The translations under genes and the position numbers were made by a program. 64,000 nucleotides of DNA, taken from positions 1-64,000 of the forward strand of contig NZ_AUJK01000006.1 in assembly GCF_000424185.1 (NCBI RefSeq), written 5' to 3'. This document shows positions 1 to 10,348 of this stretch, in pieces (within the stretch, counting starts at the first letter, position 1; each line of letters starts with the position of its first letter). The stretch is from Prevotella sp. AGR2160. Its GTDB lineage: Bacteria; Bacteroidota; Bacteroidia; Bacteroidales; Bacteroidaceae. The notes beneath the pieces were generated by a model, which saw nothing but the letters and a program-made list of their open reading frames with translations, did not search any database and was not told the origin of the DNA.

Positions 1-32
1 TATTATTATTGTTGTAATAAACGAGAGAATTT

Positions 33-3000
33 ATGGAAAAAAGACTAACAATGTTTTTAGCGGGTATTGCTCTCAGTACGGGAGTGACGCTGGCACAAAC
101 ACAGATTAGCGGTACCGTAACGTCCTCTGATGACGGTCAGCCCGTGGTGGGCGCCTCCGTCATGATCGATGGCACGAAGACAGGTACCGTGACCGACATT
201 GACGGTCACTTCACCCTCGACGCCAAGCCGGGAGCCAAGTTGGTCATCAACTACATCGGCATGCAGCCGAAGACCGTGAAGGCCGGCGGCAACATGAAGA
301 TCGTCATGACGCCGGACAACAAGACGTTGGATGAGGTCATGGTCGTCGCTTACGGTACGCAGAAGAAGAGCTCCTTCACGGGTTCCGCCGCCGTGCTGAA
401 GTCGGATGATATCGCTAAGGTCGCCGATTCCAACCCTGTCCAGGCACTTACCGGTAAAGTCTCCGGTGTGCAGATCAACACGGCTACGGGTCAGCCCGGT
501 GCGGAGAGTTTCAACATCCGCATTCGTGGTATCAGTTCTATCAATGCCGGTAACAACCCGTTGATCGTCCTCGATGGCGCTCCCTTCGATGGTGATATGA
601 ACGACATCAACCCCAATGATATTGCTTCCATGACCGTATTGAAGGATGCCGCTTCCGCAGCCCTCTATGGTGCCCGTGGTGCCAATGGTGTGGTCATCAT
701 CACGACCAAGACGGGCCGTGAGGGTGCTACAAATATCACCTTCGACGCGAAGTGGGGCGGAAACAGCCGTGCCGTTCGCGATTATAAATATGTGAAGAGT
801 CCGGCCACGTATTATGAGACATGGTATAAGGGTCTTTACAATTACGCCGTAAGCAACAAAGGCTATTCTGGAGACCAGGCATACGCATGGGCCAACAAGC
901 ATCTCTGCACTAATGATGACTATGGATTGGGCTATCAGGTCTATAGTGTACCCAACGGTGAGTATCTCATTGGTAAAGATGGCAAGTTGAACAGCAATGC
1001 TACCCTGGGTCATGTTGTTGACTACAACGGCAGCAGCTATCTCCTCACTCCGGATGACTGGACGGACGCTACCTATCGTACAGGTCTTCGTCAGGAATAC
1101 GCTTTGACGGCAACGGCAAGTTCTGATCGCGGCAGTTTCTACGGATCCGCCAACTATCTGAGCAATGAAGGTATCACGGCCAATTCCGACTACAAGCGTT
1201 TCACGGGTCGTATGAAGGCTGACTACCAGCTGCGTTCTTGGTTGAAGATCGGTGGTAACTTCAGTTACTCTCATACGAACACGAACTACCTGAGCGTTGA
1301 TGATGATGGCGCATCTACGTCGTCCGGCAACGTCTTCGCCCTGACAACGGTGGCTCCGATCTATCCGTTGTATGTTCGTGATAAGGATGGAAATATTCTC
1401 TATAATTCCACCGCACACATTCAGGTATACGACTATGGTGATGGCTCTGTCAACGGTCAGGTCCGTCCTTATATCTCTCAGGCCAACCCGTTGAGTTCAA
1501 ACCAGTTGGATACGCATAATGCCAACGGCAATACGTTCAACGCCACCGGTTTCGCTGAGATCCGCTTCCTGAAGGACTTCAAGTTCACTTCTACGAACAG
1601 CGTACTGGACGCAGAGACACGTACCACGCTGACCACCAACCCCTACTATGGTCAGTATGCTGCTTCCAATGGTCAGGTAACGATTGATCACTCCCGTCGT
1701 TGGTCTTACAACTATCAGCAGTTGCTCGACTGGCATCATCTCTTCGGCAAACATGATGTAGACGTCATGTTGGGTCATGAGTATTATCGTACAAGATATT
1801 ATGATCTTGACGCTTACAAGACCAACATGTATTCTTTCGATGTTCCCGAGTTGGATGCTGCCGTGAAGATGGGTAATGCCGATTCTTACACGAACGATTA
1901 CAACACAGAGGGTTGGTTCGGTCGTGCACAGTATAACTATGCCGAGAAATACTTCGGCTCTCTGTCCTATCGCCGTGACGCTTCTTCCCGTTTCGCTCCC
2001 AAGAACCGCTGGGGTAACTTCTGGTCCTTCGGTGCTGCCTGGCTGATCAACAAGGAAAAGTTCTTCCATGCCTCCTGGGTTGATGAGTTGAAGCTGAAAC
2101 TCTCCTATGGTGAGCAGGGTAACGATAACATCACTGATCTTTATGGTCGTGACCAGTATCTCTACACCAATACTTATAATGTCGTTACTTCCAATGGTGA
2201 ACCTGCCCTTACTCCGAAGACCATGGGTAACCGTGACGTCACGTGGGAGAAAGGCGGCAACTTCAATGTCGGTACCGACTTCTCGCTCTTCAAGGGCCGT
2301 CTGACCGGTAGCGCTGAGTATTTCTACCGTAAGACTTCGGATATGCTGTTCTACTTCCCGCTTCCGACCTCTTATGGCTATACCGGCTATTACGCCAATA
2401 TCGGTGATATGCGCAACAGCGGTTTCGAGTTCGATCTCGACGGTGCTCCCATCAAGACCAAGGATCTGGAGTGGCGTATCAACTTGAACCTGACGACTTA
2501 CGGCAACAAGATCACTCGTCTGCCCGAAGAACGTAGAACGATGACAGTAGATGGCATTAGTGGTTTCTCTTCCGGCAACTACTTCTACGGTGAAGGTAAA
2601 TCCATCTATACCTGGTACATGCCGAAATATGCCGGCGTAGATCCGGAGACGGGTGAGGCCCTCTATTATAAAGATGTGACCGATGCCAACGGCAATGTGA
2701 CGGGTCAGGAAAAGACTGCCGATTATTCCGAGGCAACAGAGCACCTCTGTGGCACGGCACTGCCTGATGTCTATGGTGGTTTCGGAACGAGCGTTTCCTG
2801 GAAGGGTCTTGACGCTTCCGTCAACTTTACTTACCAGCTCGGTGGTAAAGTGTTTGATTCTTCTTATGCTGAATCCATGGAGCTGACGCGTGGCCGTATC
2901 TTCCATGAGGATATGCTCAACGCTTGGAGCGAGACGAACAAGTCCAGCAATATTCCGCGTATCCAGTTTAATGACTCCTATACGGCAGCAACATCTGACC

Positions 3001-3242
3001 GCTTCCTGACAAGCGGTTCCTATCTCTGCCTGCAGGACTTCACCGTGGGCTATACACTGCCGAAAGACTGGACCTTTAAGATCGGACTGAGCAAGGTTCG
3101 CTTCTATGTACAGGGCAACAACCTCTTCCTCTGGTCCAAGCGTCAGGGACTTGATCCCCGTCAGTCCGTGACAGGTGAGACCAACGCTACCTACTATTCT
3201 CCGATCCGTACCGTTTCCGGCGGTATTTCAGTGTCCTTCTAA
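33..3242 (+). CDS. SusC/RagA-type TonB-dependent outer-membrane transporter
   Basis: This 1069-residue protein is a nutrient-importing beta-barrel of the outer membrane that works with a SusD lipoprotein and is energised by TonB. A signal peptide (residues 1-21, ending TLA before QTQ) is followed by a carboxypeptidase-regulatory-like domain (about 22-100), the TonB-linked motif around DEVMVVAYGTQ, a plug domain (about 110-225, with GISSINAGNNPLIVLDG and LYGARGANGVVIITTK) and a long barrel ending in an aromatic-rich strand (VSF). The length is normal for SusC. The partner susD starts 24 bases downstream, so the two are co-transcribed. The substrate cannot be read from sequence; no glycoside hydrolase lies beside it. 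The ATG is only 33 bases into the window, so its promoter is not visible. Confidence 0.95.
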   Translation: MEKRLTMFLAGIALSTGVTLAQTQISGTVTSSDDGQPVVGASVMIDGTKTGTVTDIDGHFTLDAKPGAKLVINYIGMQPKTVKAGGNMKIVMTPDNKTLDEVMVVAYGTQKKSSFTGSAAVLKSDDIAKVADSNPVQALTGKVSGVQINTATGQPGAESFNIRIRGISSINAGNNPLIVLDGAPFDGDMNDINPNDIASMTVLKDAASAALYGARGANGVVIITTKTGREGATNITFDAKWGGNSRAVRDYKYVKSPATYYETWYKGLYNYAVSNKGYSGDQAYAWANKHLCTNDDYGLGYQVYSVPNGEYLIGKDGKLNSNATLGHVVDYNGSSYLLTPDDWTDATYRTGLRQEYALTATASSDRGSFYGSANYLSNEGITANSDYKRFTGRMKADYQLRSWLKIGGNFSYSHTNTNYLSVDDDGASTSSGNVFALTTVAPIYPLYVRDKDGNILYNSTAHIQVYDYGDGSVNGQVRPYISQANPLSSNQLDTHNANGNTFNATGFAEIRFLKDFKFTSTNSVLDAETRTTLTTNPYYGQYAASNGQVTIDHSRRWSYNYQQLLDWHHLFGKHDVDVMLGHEYYRTRYYDLDAYKTNMYSFDVPELDAAVKMGNADSYTNDYNTEGWFGRAQYNYAEKYFGSLSYRRDASSRFAPKNRWGNFWSFGAAWLINKEKFFHASWVDELKLKLSYGEQGNDNITDLYGRDQYLYTNTYNVVTSNGEPALTPKTMGNRDVTWEKGGNFNVGTDFSLFKGRLTGSAEYFYRKTSDMLFYFPLPTSYGYTGYYANIGDMRNSGFEFDLDGAPIKTKDLEWRINLNLTTYGNKITRLPEERRTMTVDGISGFSSGNYFYGEGKSIYTWYMPKYAGVDPETGEALYYKDVTDANGNVTGQEKTADYSEATEHLCGTALPDVYGGFGTSVSWKGLDASVNFTYQLGGKVFDSSYAESMELTRGRIFHEDMLNAWSETNKSSNIPRIQFNDSYTAATSDRFLTSGSYLCLQDFTVGYTLPKDWTFKIGLSKVRFYVQGNNLFLWSKRQGLDPRQSVTGETNATYYSPIRTVSGGISVSF

Positions 3243-3266
3243 GTTAATTATTAAGGAATATATCTT

Positions 3267-4901
3267 ATGAAAATATTAAAGAATTCTTTCTGTGCTGTCG
3301 CCCTCGCCGCCCTCTCCTTGGGATTGGCAAGTTGCGAGGATGAGACAGTACCGAGCTATATGGCTACACAGGAGCAGGTGTCCTCTTCCGCCAGTGCCAC
3401 TCGTTCTCTGGTCAATGCTCTGCCTGCCTATTTCAACCATTATACGAGCTCCTATGTGGACAACAACGGCTGGCATGCTCCCTTCGGTTATGGCGCTATG
3501 ATGATCATGCGTGACCTGCAGACCAATGACCGTTGCATTGGTAACAAGTATAACGGCCACTTCGTCAGATATGCCTATGACAAGTATATGGGTAAGCGCT
3601 ATACGTATGCCGCATATCCTTGGGGATATTACTACGGATTTGTGCTGGCTACGAACAAGGTGCTGGGATCTATTGATATCAATAACTGCACGGATGCCCA
3701 GAAGGGTTATTACGGTGAGGCCCTGGCCTTCCGTGCCCTCTGCTATCTGGACCTGGCACGTATGTATGAGTTCCTGCCCAACGACAAGACCTCTTCCACG
3801 AACAGCGATGGCAACAAAGTTGAAGGTCTGACGGTTCCTATCGTCACGGATACGCTGAGTGAGAATGCCGCCCGCAACAATCCGCGTGCTACTCGTGCGG
3901 AGATGGCTAAGTTCATCCTCAATGACCTTGACGGTGCTGAAAAATATATCGGCAACTTCTCGGATGGTTCTAAGACGTTTGCTCATCTCGACTGTGTCTA
4001 TGGTCTGAAGGCCCGCCTCTATATGTGGCTGGAGGACTACGACAATGCAGCCAAATACGCAAAACTGGCTATCGACAATTCTGATGTCGCTCCGATGGAC
4101 AGCGTTGCCTGCCTCGATCCGCAGAAGGGCTTCAATCAGCTTGACAAGTGGATGTGGGGATCACAGATGACGTCCGAGGATGATGTCGTTAGCACGGGTA
4201 TCATCAACTGGACTTCCTGGGCTTCCAATGAGACGACATTCGGTTACGCCGGCGCCGGCGCCAGCTGCCTGATTGACTCCCTGCTGTACTCTAAGATCAG
4301 CGACACGGACTTCCGTAAGAAGGAGTTTGTGGGTCCGAAAGGTCCTTATGAGGGTGATGGCCTTTCCTATAACAAGACCTCTGTTTATTTGGATTATGGT
4401 ATAACTGATTTCAGTTCTCTGCTTAGTCCCTACAGTTCTCTGAAGTTCCGTCCTGCCAATGGCGACGGTGACTCCTATCAGACGGGTGCTGCTTCTGCCT
4501 TCCCGATCATGCGTGTAGAGGAGATGTATTTCATCTATGCTGAGGCACTGGCTCACAAAGACCCGGCTGCCGGTAAAGAGGCCCTCGTCAGCTTCATGCG
4601 CAACTATCGTGACAAGCAATACACCTGCAGCGCGACCAGTAAGGATGACGTCATCAACGAGATCATTCTTCAGAAGCGTATCGAGCTCTGGGGTGAGGGT
4701 CAGACCTTCTTCGATATCAAGCGTCTGAACATGTCCGTGGACCGTACTTACGCTCATTCCAACTGGCTGGCTCTGGCTCAGTTTAAGACCAATGGTCGTC
4801 CGGCTTGGATGAACTGGGTGATTCCTCAGAGTGAGGAGAATAACAACAGTGCTGTTGCGAAGTTCAACAACCCGGATCCGTCCGACGTGTATACCAAGTA
4901 A
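3267..4901 (+). CDS. SusD/RagB-type nutrient-binding outer-membrane lipoprotein
   Basis: This is the surface lipoprotein that caps the upstream SusC barrel and captures the ligand. The N-terminus is a lipoprotein signal with lipobox LASC (Cys23). The TPR-like helical scaffold is visible in segments such as GEALAFRALCYLDLARMYE (about 150-170) and in the C-terminal RagB/SusD signature (MRVEEMYFIYAEALAHKDP and QKRIELWGEGQTFFDIKRL). At 544 residues it has the usual family length. It follows susC by 24 bases and is closed by a strong terminator, so this is a two-gene operon without SusE/SusF or hydrolases. The ligand is unknown. Confidence 0.95.
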   Translation: MKILKNSFCAVALAALSLGLASCEDETVPSYMATQEQVSSSASATRSLVNALPAYFNHYTSSYVDNNGWHAPFGYGAMMIMRDLQTNDRCIGNKYNGHFVRYAYDKYMGKRYTYAAYPWGYYYGFVLATNKVLGSIDINNCTDAQKGYYGEALAFRALCYLDLARMYEFLPNDKTSSTNSDGNKVEGLTVPIVTDTLSENAARNNPRATRAEMAKFILNDLDGAEKYIGNFSDGSKTFAHLDCVYGLKARLYMWLEDYDNAAKYAKLAIDNSDVAPMDSVACLDPQKGFNQLDKWMWGSQMTSEDDVVSTGIINWTSWASNETTFGYAGAGASCLIDSLLYSKISDTDFRKKEFVGPKGPYEGDGLSYNKTSVYLDYGITDFSSLLSPYSSLKFRPANGDGDSYQTGAASAFPIMRVEEMYFIYAEALAHKDPAAGKEALVSFMRNYRDKQYTCSATSKDDVINEIILQKRIELWGEGQTFFDIKRLNMSVDRTYAHSNWLALAQFKTNGRPAWMNWVIPQSEENNNSAVAKFNNPDPSDVYTK

Positions 4902-4922
4902 GCACAGCTGATCATATATAAT

Positions 4923-4964
4923 AAGGTGCATCTCACTGATGGCTCAGTGGGGTGCACCTTTTTT
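4923..4964 (+). terminator. Rho-independent terminator of the susCD operon
   Basis: Outer arms AAGGTGCA/TGCACCTT enclose a second stem CACTGA/TCAGTG, and a run of six T follows at once. It lies 20 bases after the susD stop. Confidence 0.9.
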
Positions 4965-5066
4965 GTTGACGTAAAAGACCGTCATTGATACTGAAGGAAA
5001 AAGATGGAAATGAAATTTATTTGCAATTATATACAACAAAAATGTTCCGTTTCCATATTTTTTGAC

Positions 5067-5074
5067 TAACTTTG
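5067..5074 (+). promoter_or_regulatory. Bacteroidota -7 promoter box for the double AraC regulator
   Basis: TAACTTTG matches the Bacteroides -7 consensus TAnnTTTG and lies 34 bases before the ATG at 5109. The -33 element is weak (TGTTCCG near 5043). Confidence 0.6.
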
Positions 5075-5108
5075 CAAAGAATCTACGAATTTACTGGAAC
5101 TATTTTGA

Positions 5109-7652
5109 ATGAAGCAGAACTTAATCTTTCATGACTTTTTGTGGGGATTCATTGTACCCGTAGCTTGGGGAGCCTTGTCTCTGTGCACTTCCTGCCAAAG
5201 AGACGAGGCCGATGACATCGTGGCCGGCTATAATGACTCCGTGACATGGAAAAATACCAACATCACTACATATACCTTAGCCCGACAACTCGAAAGCCGG
5301 TATGACAGTGCCCGACATCTCGGCGACACGAAAAACGCCATCGCTGCGGGACAGCGCCTCATCAACCTCCACAAAAAGATGCTCGACGATCTGGGACGCG
5401 AACAGTATGAACGCTACAGCACCCTCTACCATCTTCAGGATAAAGAACAACGGATCCTTAGCCTCTCCACGGCCAACCAATTCAACTTCCTGGCCATCTT
5501 CCTGCTCTTCAGCGGATTGGTTACCACGGCCTATCTCACCCCCATCGTCATCCGCTCCAGAAAGTCGACGATAGCTTATAATAAGAAGATGTCCCACTAT
5601 ATCACCAACAGAGTCAAAGAGGACAACCAAAACATCCGACACTTCATCAAGGAGTCACAACTCTACCTGAACAGCGACGCCTCCTACCGCGATATCGCTC
5701 AGGGACTGGGCATCACGCAGAAACGTCTGCTCGAGATCATGCCTACCAACGAGATACGTTCCCTCATCTGTAACCTGAGACTGCAACATGCGTGCAGCCT
5801 CCTTCATGAATGCCCTGACAAGACCATACAGGCCATCGGCGAAGAAAGCGGATTCGGTAGTCTGCGCACGTTCCAATATGCCTTTAAAAGAAAATATGAG
5901 TTGACACCCGATGAATACCGACGCAAGAAAGGGACAGAGAAACTTTCCGGAAAAATACGTCAAAAGGAAACGGTGGGCCTCGCCCTGATCCTCCTCTTCG
6001 CCGTTTGCTGCGTCGGATGCCGCAACAGCCATCCTTACGTCCAAAAAATCCGTAACCTCGACTACGACTCCCTGACCTATATCCTGGACCGAGACTCTGC
6101 CGTTGTAGAACCCCAGATTAGAAAAGCGGAGACGATGGGAACGATCAGCCACGCCGAGGCTGCACTGCTGGAAGCTAACCGCATCTATCTCAGCGACGGT
6201 GACTTCGACAAGGGCATGCAACTCCTGGAGAACAATTACCATAGTGAGACCGTCAAGAAAAATCCTAAACTGAAAATCCATTATATCATAGCACTGGAAA
6301 GTATCGCCTTCCTCAACGAAGAATACTCTACCTGTATATACTATTGTAATGAAGGCATCAACTACGCCCGCAAATTCAACAACGATACCCTCTACCAGTA
6401 TTTCTCCTTCGATATAGGCTCCGCCATGTTTAAGACCAAGATGAGAGACCGCGGCATCGATCTCATGAAACGGTCCCTGATGAATATCTCCCGGAATTAT
6501 CATGAAGAAAATATCGATAACCTTGTCTATCAGTATGGCGTCCTGGCCAACTGCCTGAAGGAGTGGGGACGGTATCGGGAAGCGCTGGAAATGCGACGCC
6601 GGCAGTTCACGACCATTCAAGAACTCACAATTCAGGATGATATTCCCTACCAGACCGCATTCCCCGCCGCGGAGAGAGCAAGTATCGACCTGTCCATGGC
6701 CAATATCTATGTCTGTCTGGGCAACCGCAAGGAAGGGAAGAAATACCTGGCGCGCTTCTTCCGTAACCCCGCATCGCAACAGAGCCGCGTGAGATTCGAA
6801 CTCAACGAATATTATTTCAGGACCGGACAGTATCAAAAGATGTTGGAGAACATACAGCGGATAGAAACGGACAGGTCGATCTCACATATTCCCGACAACA
6901 CGCTCGCGCAATGGCGCGAATTCTGTTTCCTCGCCGCTCAGAAACTGCATAACGACACGCTGGCCCTGAATTCCGCCGATCAGCTCCTTGCCTTGCAAAA
7001 GAATATGATGAAGACCTACCGTACATGCCAATACGCACACTGGGCGTCGCAATACCGGGCTTTCGACAGAGACCTGACCCAACAGAAACTGATCAGACAA
7101 CAGGCTTCGACACGTTCGGTAGCCATCATTCTGCTCATCGTTCTGCTCATCGCCGGCAGTATTCTGATCGTCAACACCCACTATAGAAGGTTGGAACAGA
7201 AACGGGGACGGCTGTTGCAACAATTCATCCATGAGACGGAAGTGTACAAGAATAAACAGACCGAACTGATCAACAACAACAAAACAGAAGGCACTCATCA
7301 ACCCGTCCTAACGACTGCCGGAACTCTCTCTCACGACAGTATCTTGAAATTCCTGATCGACTCACAGTGCTATCACAACTCAAAAGTAACCACGAAGGAA
7401 CTGGCTGAACTCATGCAGGTATCCCAAAAATCAATACGGGAGATTCTTCCTCCGAGTGAACTGCGGGATGTCGTCAACAAACTGAGGCTCCGTGACGCCT
7501 GTGCCCTACTCTATAACCAGCCCGAATATACCATCCGGGCCGTCAGCGACGAGTGCGGCTTCGGCAGCCTCCGCACGTTCCAGTATGCCTTCAAGAACGA
7601 GTACGGCATGAGTCCCGCCGATTACCGCAAGTCGGCGTTGGAGGAATCGTAA
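5109..7652 (+). CDS. Tandem fusion of two membrane-bound AraC-type regulators
   Basis: This 847-residue protein contains two copies of a membrane regulator in one frame. Half 1 has a hydrophobic N-terminus with Cys29, a short extracytoplasmic part (about 30-124), a membrane segment (about 125-148) and an AraC-type HTH (about 190-275). Half 2 begins with a lipoprotein-signal-like segment (about 284-304, LLFAVCCVGC), then a TPR-like sensor (about 310-665), a membrane helix (about 670-690) and a second AraC HTH (about 755-843). Both HTH copies contain GFGSLRTFQYAFK. The predicted topology puts both HTH domains in the cytoplasm. TPR-TM-AraC proteins near susCD commonly control the neighbouring uptake genes; that role is inferred. 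At residue 283 the codon is ATA exactly where half 2 would be expected to start with ATG (I/M-RQKET...), suggesting a fusion of two once separate genes. Half 1 lacks most of the sensor. Confidence 0.85.
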   Translation: MKQNLIFHDFLWGFIVPVAWGALSLCTSCQRDEADDIVAGYNDSVTWKNTNITTYTLARQLESRYDSARHLGDTKNAIAAGQRLINLHKKMLDDLGREQYERYSTLYHLQDKEQRILSLSTANQFNFLAIFLLFSGLVTTAYLTPIVIRSRKSTIAYNKKMSHYITNRVKEDNQNIRHFIKESQLYLNSDASYRDIAQGLGITQKRLLEIMPTNEIRSLICNLRLQHACSLLHECPDKTIQAIGEESGFGSLRTFQYAFKRKYELTPDEYRRKKGTEKLSGKIRQKETVGLALILLFAVCCVGCRNSHPYVQKIRNLDYDSLTYILDRDSAVVEPQIRKAETMGTISHAEAALLEANRIYLSDGDFDKGMQLLENNYHSETVKKNPKLKIHYIIALESIAFLNEEYSTCIYYCNEGINYARKFNNDTLYQYFSFDIGSAMFKTKMRDRGIDLMKRSLMNISRNYHEENIDNLVYQYGVLANCLKEWGRYREALEMRRRQFTTIQELTIQDDIPYQTAFPAAERASIDLSMANIYVCLGNRKEGKKYLARFFRNPASQQSRVRFELNEYYFRTGQYQKMLENIQRIETDRSISHIPDNTLAQWREFCFLAAQKLHNDTLALNSADQLLALQKNMMKTYRTCQYAHWASQYRAFDRDLTQQKLIRQQASTRSVAIILLIVLLIAGSILIVNTHYRRLEQKRGRLLQQFIHETEVYKNKQTELINNNKTEGTHQPVLTTAGTLSHDSILKFLIDSQCYHNSKVTTKELAELMQVSQKSIREILPPSELRDVVNKLRLRDACALLYNQPEYTIRAVSDECGFGSLRTFQYAFKNEYGMSPADYRKSALEES

Positions 7653-7655
7653 AAG

Positions 7656-7691
7656 GTCATTCTGTCATATTTGCCCGTCATTTTGTCATTT
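7656..7691 (+). promoter_or_regulatory. Phased direct repeat upstream of clpB
   Basis: Two copies of GTCATTyTGTCATwT start at 7656 and 7677, exactly 21 bases apart (two helical turns), 78-113 bases before the clpB ATG. This is a possible binding site for a stress regulator; no known operator is claimed. Confidence 0.45.
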
Positions 7692-7768
7692 CTCCCCTTC
7701 TTGGTCCATCCCTTGCTTTCTCTTGGGCAGAAAACAAGAATATTAACTAATCAGAAAGGAGAACGAAT

Positions 7769-10276
7769 ATGACATTCGACAAATTTACGATCAAGGCGCA
7801 GGAGGCCGTGCAAGAGGCTGTCAATACCGCTCAACGGGCGGGGCAGCAGACCATCGAGCCGGTTCACCTGCTCAAAGGTATCCTTGTGAAAGGCAAGGAT
7901 GTCACCAATTATATCTTCCAGAAACTGGGTGTCAACGAGACGTCCGTCAACGCCGCCCTCGACCAGGAGATCGCTCATCTGCCCCGTGTGAAGGGCGGCG
8001 AGCCTTACTTCTCCGGCGACAGTAACACGGTGCTGCAGAAGACGCTCGACATCTCCCAGAAGATGGGCGATGAGTTTGTGTCCATAGAGCCCATGCTCAT
8101 GGCCATCCTCGCCTCCAACACCTCCGCCGGACGGATCCTCAAGGATGCCGGCATGACGGAGAAGGAGACGATGATGGCTATCCAGGAGCTCCGTCAGGGA
8201 CAGAAGGTGCAGAGCCAGAGTGGTGACGAAAACTACCAGGCTCTCGACAAATACGCCAAGAACCTCGTCGCTGAGGCCCGCGCCGGTAAACTCGACCCGG
8301 TCATCGGCCGTGATGAGGAGATCCGCCGCGTATTGCAGATCCTCTCCCGTCGTACGAAGAACAACCCGATCCTTATCGGTGAACCGGGTACGGGTAAGAC
8401 AGCTATCGTCGAAGGCCTCGCTGAGCGGATCGTCCGTGGCGATGTGCCCGAGAACCTGAAGGACAAACAAGTCTACTCCCTCGATATGGGTGCGCTGATT
8501 GCCGGCGCTAAATATAAAGGTGAGTTTGAGGAGCGCCTGAAGAGCGTTATCAAAGAGGTGACGAATGCCAATGGCAACATCATCCTCTTCATCGATGAGA
8601 TCCATACGCTCGTCGGTGCCGGTGCCGGTGAGGGCGCCATGGATGCCGCCAACATCCTCAAGCCGGCCCTCGCCCGTGGTGAGCTGCGCGCCATCGGTGC
8701 CACAACCCTCAACGAGTATCAGAAATACTTCGAGAAGGATAAGGCCCTCGAGCGCCGCTTCCAGACCGTCATGGTCAACGAGCCTGACGAGACGGACGCC
8801 ATCTCCATCCTTCGTGGTCTGAAGGAGCGCTATGAGAACCATCATAAGGTTCGTATCACCGATGATGCCTGTATCGCTGCCGTCAAACTCTCCGAGCGCT
8901 ATATCTCCGACCGCTTCCTCCCCGATAAGGCCATCGACCTGATGGATGAGGCTGCCGCTAAACTGCGCATGGAGCGTGACTCCGTGCCGGAGGACCTCGA
9001 TGAGCTCGACCGTAAGCTCAAACAGCTCGAGATCGAGAAGGAGGCTATCAAACGGGAGGGCGACCAGCAGAAGATCCAGCAACTCGACAAGGAGATTGCC
9101 AATCTCCGCGACCAGGACAAGAGCTACCGCGCTAAATGGGAGGCTCAGAAAGCCCTCGTCAATAAGATCCAACAGGACAAGCAGGAGAAAGAGAATCTGA
9201 AATTTGAGGCCGAGCGTGCCGAGCGGGAGGGCAACTACCAGCGTGTCGCTGAGATCCGCTACGGTAAGCTGCAGCAGCTCGACGCCGATATCAAGGCCAC
9301 GCAGGAGAAGCTCGCGAAGACGGCCGACGGTGAGAAACTCGTCCGTGAGGAAGTCACCGCTGACGATATCGCTGAGGTCGTCAGCCGCTGGACGGGAATA
9401 CCCGTCACCCGTATGATGCAGAGCGAGCGCGAGAAACTCCTCCACATGGAGGATGAGCTCCACAAGCGCGTCATCGGCCAGGATGAGGCCATCCGTGCCG
9501 TCAGTGATGCCGTACGCCGCAGCCGTGCCGGTCTGCAGGATCCGAAGCGCCCGATCGCGTCCTTCATCTTCCTCGGCACTACCGGTGTCGGTAAGACGGA
9601 GCTGGCAAAGTCACTCGCCGACTACCTCTTCAACGATGAGTCGATGATGACGCGTATCGATATGAGTGAGTACATGGAGAAGTACAGCGTCTCCCGCCTC
9701 ATCGGTGCACCACCGGGGTACGTCGGCTATGATGAGGGTGGTCAGCTCACCGAGGCCGTACGCCGTAAACCCTACAGCGTCGTGCTCTTCGATGAGATCG
9801 AGAAGGCCCATCCCGATGTCTTCAACCTGCTCCTGCAGGTCCTCGACGACGGTCGCTTGACCGACAACAAGGGACGGACGGTAGACTTCAAGAATACCAT
9901 CATCATCATGACGAGTAACGCCACGCGCGAACAGCTCTCGAAGATCATGCGCCCGGAGTTCCTCAACCGTATCGACGACATCATCACGTTCAAGCCGCTG
10001 ACGAAGGAACAGATCGGACAGGTCGTGGAACTGCAGATGAACCGCGTGAAGAAGATGACGGAACAGCAGGGTATCCAGTTTACGTGGACACCGGCAGCCA
10101 TCAGCTACCTCGCCGATAAGGGTTACGATCCTGCCTTCGGTGCCCGTCCGGTCAAGCGTGCCATCCAGGACTATGTCCTCAATGACCTCAGCCGGAAGAT
10201 CCTCGCCGGCAGCGTCGACCGCAGCAAGCCCATCACCATCGACTGCAAGGATAACCATTTGGAATTTAGAAATTAA
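7769..10276 (+). CDS. clpB: ATP-dependent disaggregase ClpB
   Basis: Hsp100 chaperone that, with DnaK, threads aggregated proteins through a hexameric pore in the cytosol. Domain order: Clp N-domain (1-145), AAA+ D1 with Walker A GEPGTGKT (204-211), a charged coiled-coil middle domain (about 410-530), and AAA+ D2 with Walker A GTTGVGKT (603-610), [10 protein letters not shown] and RPEFLNRID. The start has a good Shine-Dalgarno (AAAGGAG). At 835 residues it is shorter than the usual 855-865: between the D2 sensor-1 TSN (715-717) and RPEF (728) there are only 10 residues, where E. coli has about 30. The function is certain at family level; whether the short loop matters is unknown. A terminator follows, so the gene appears monocistronic. 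Confidence 0.97.
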   Translation: MTFDKFTIKAQEAVQEAVNTAQRAGQQTIEPVHLLKGILVKGKDVTNYIFQKLGVNETSVNAALDQEIAHLPRVKGGEPYFSGDSNTVLQKTLDISQKMGDEFVSIEPMLMAILASNTSAGRILKDAGMTEKETMMAIQELRQGQKVQSQSGDENYQALDKYAKNLVAEARAGKLDPVIGRDEEIRRVLQILSRRTKNNPILIGEPGTGKTAIVEGLAERIVRGDVPENLKDKQVYSLDMGALIAGAKYKGEFEERLKSVIKEVTNANGNIILFIDEIHTLVGAGAGEGAMDAANILKPALARGELRAIGATTLNEYQKYFEKDKALERRFQTVMVNEPDETDAISILRGLKERYENHHKVRITDDACIAAVKLSERYISDRFLPDKAIDLMDEAAAKLRMERDSVPEDLDELDRKLKQLEIEKEAIKREGDQQKIQQLDKEIANLRDQDKSYRAKWEAQKALVNKIQQDKQEKENLKFEAERAEREGNYQRVAEIRYGKLQQLDADIKATQEKLAKTADGEKLVREEVTADDIAEVVSRWTGIPVTRMMQSEREKLLHMEDELHKRVIGQDEAIRAVSDAVRRSRAGLQDPKRPIASFIFLGTTGVGKTELAKSLADYLFNDESMMTRIDMSEYMEKYSVSRLIGAPPGYVGYDEGGQLTEAVRRKPYSVVLFDEIEKAHPDVFNLLLQVLDDGRLTDNKGRTVDFKNTIIIMTSNATREQLSKIMRPEFLNRIDDIITFKPLTKEQIGQVVELQMNRVKKMTEQQGIQFTWTPAAISYLADKGYDPAFGARPVKRAIQDYVLNDLSRKILAGSVDRSKPITIDCKDNHLEFRN

Positions 10277-10279
10277 CTG

Positions 10280-10307
10280 TAGGGGGCGGCCCTTGTGGCC
10301 GTCCTAA
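10280..10307. repeat. Family 2 palindrome, short form
   Basis: TAGG...CGGCC-cttgt-GGCCG...CCTA directly after clpB. It shares the CCCTTGTGGC core with the elements at 30206, 36381 and 56497. Confidence 0.6.
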
Positions 10308-10312
10308 CAACG

Positions 10313-10348
10313 AAAAAAAGCGCCTGACATCACGTCGGGCGCTTTTTT
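10313..10348 (+). terminator. Rho-independent terminator after clpB
   Basis: Arms AAAAAGCGCC and GGCGCTTTTT with a T-run on the plus strand. The remaining DNA up to hflX (10349-10520) is AT-rich with no gene seen. Confidence 0.9.

Noticed and set aside
57..2906. Long antisense open frames opposite susC
   Set aside because: They have no promoter, start or domain and mirror the codon pattern of susC. The same holds for long frames opposite clpB, the thiamine receptor, yfhO, typA and the RND gene.
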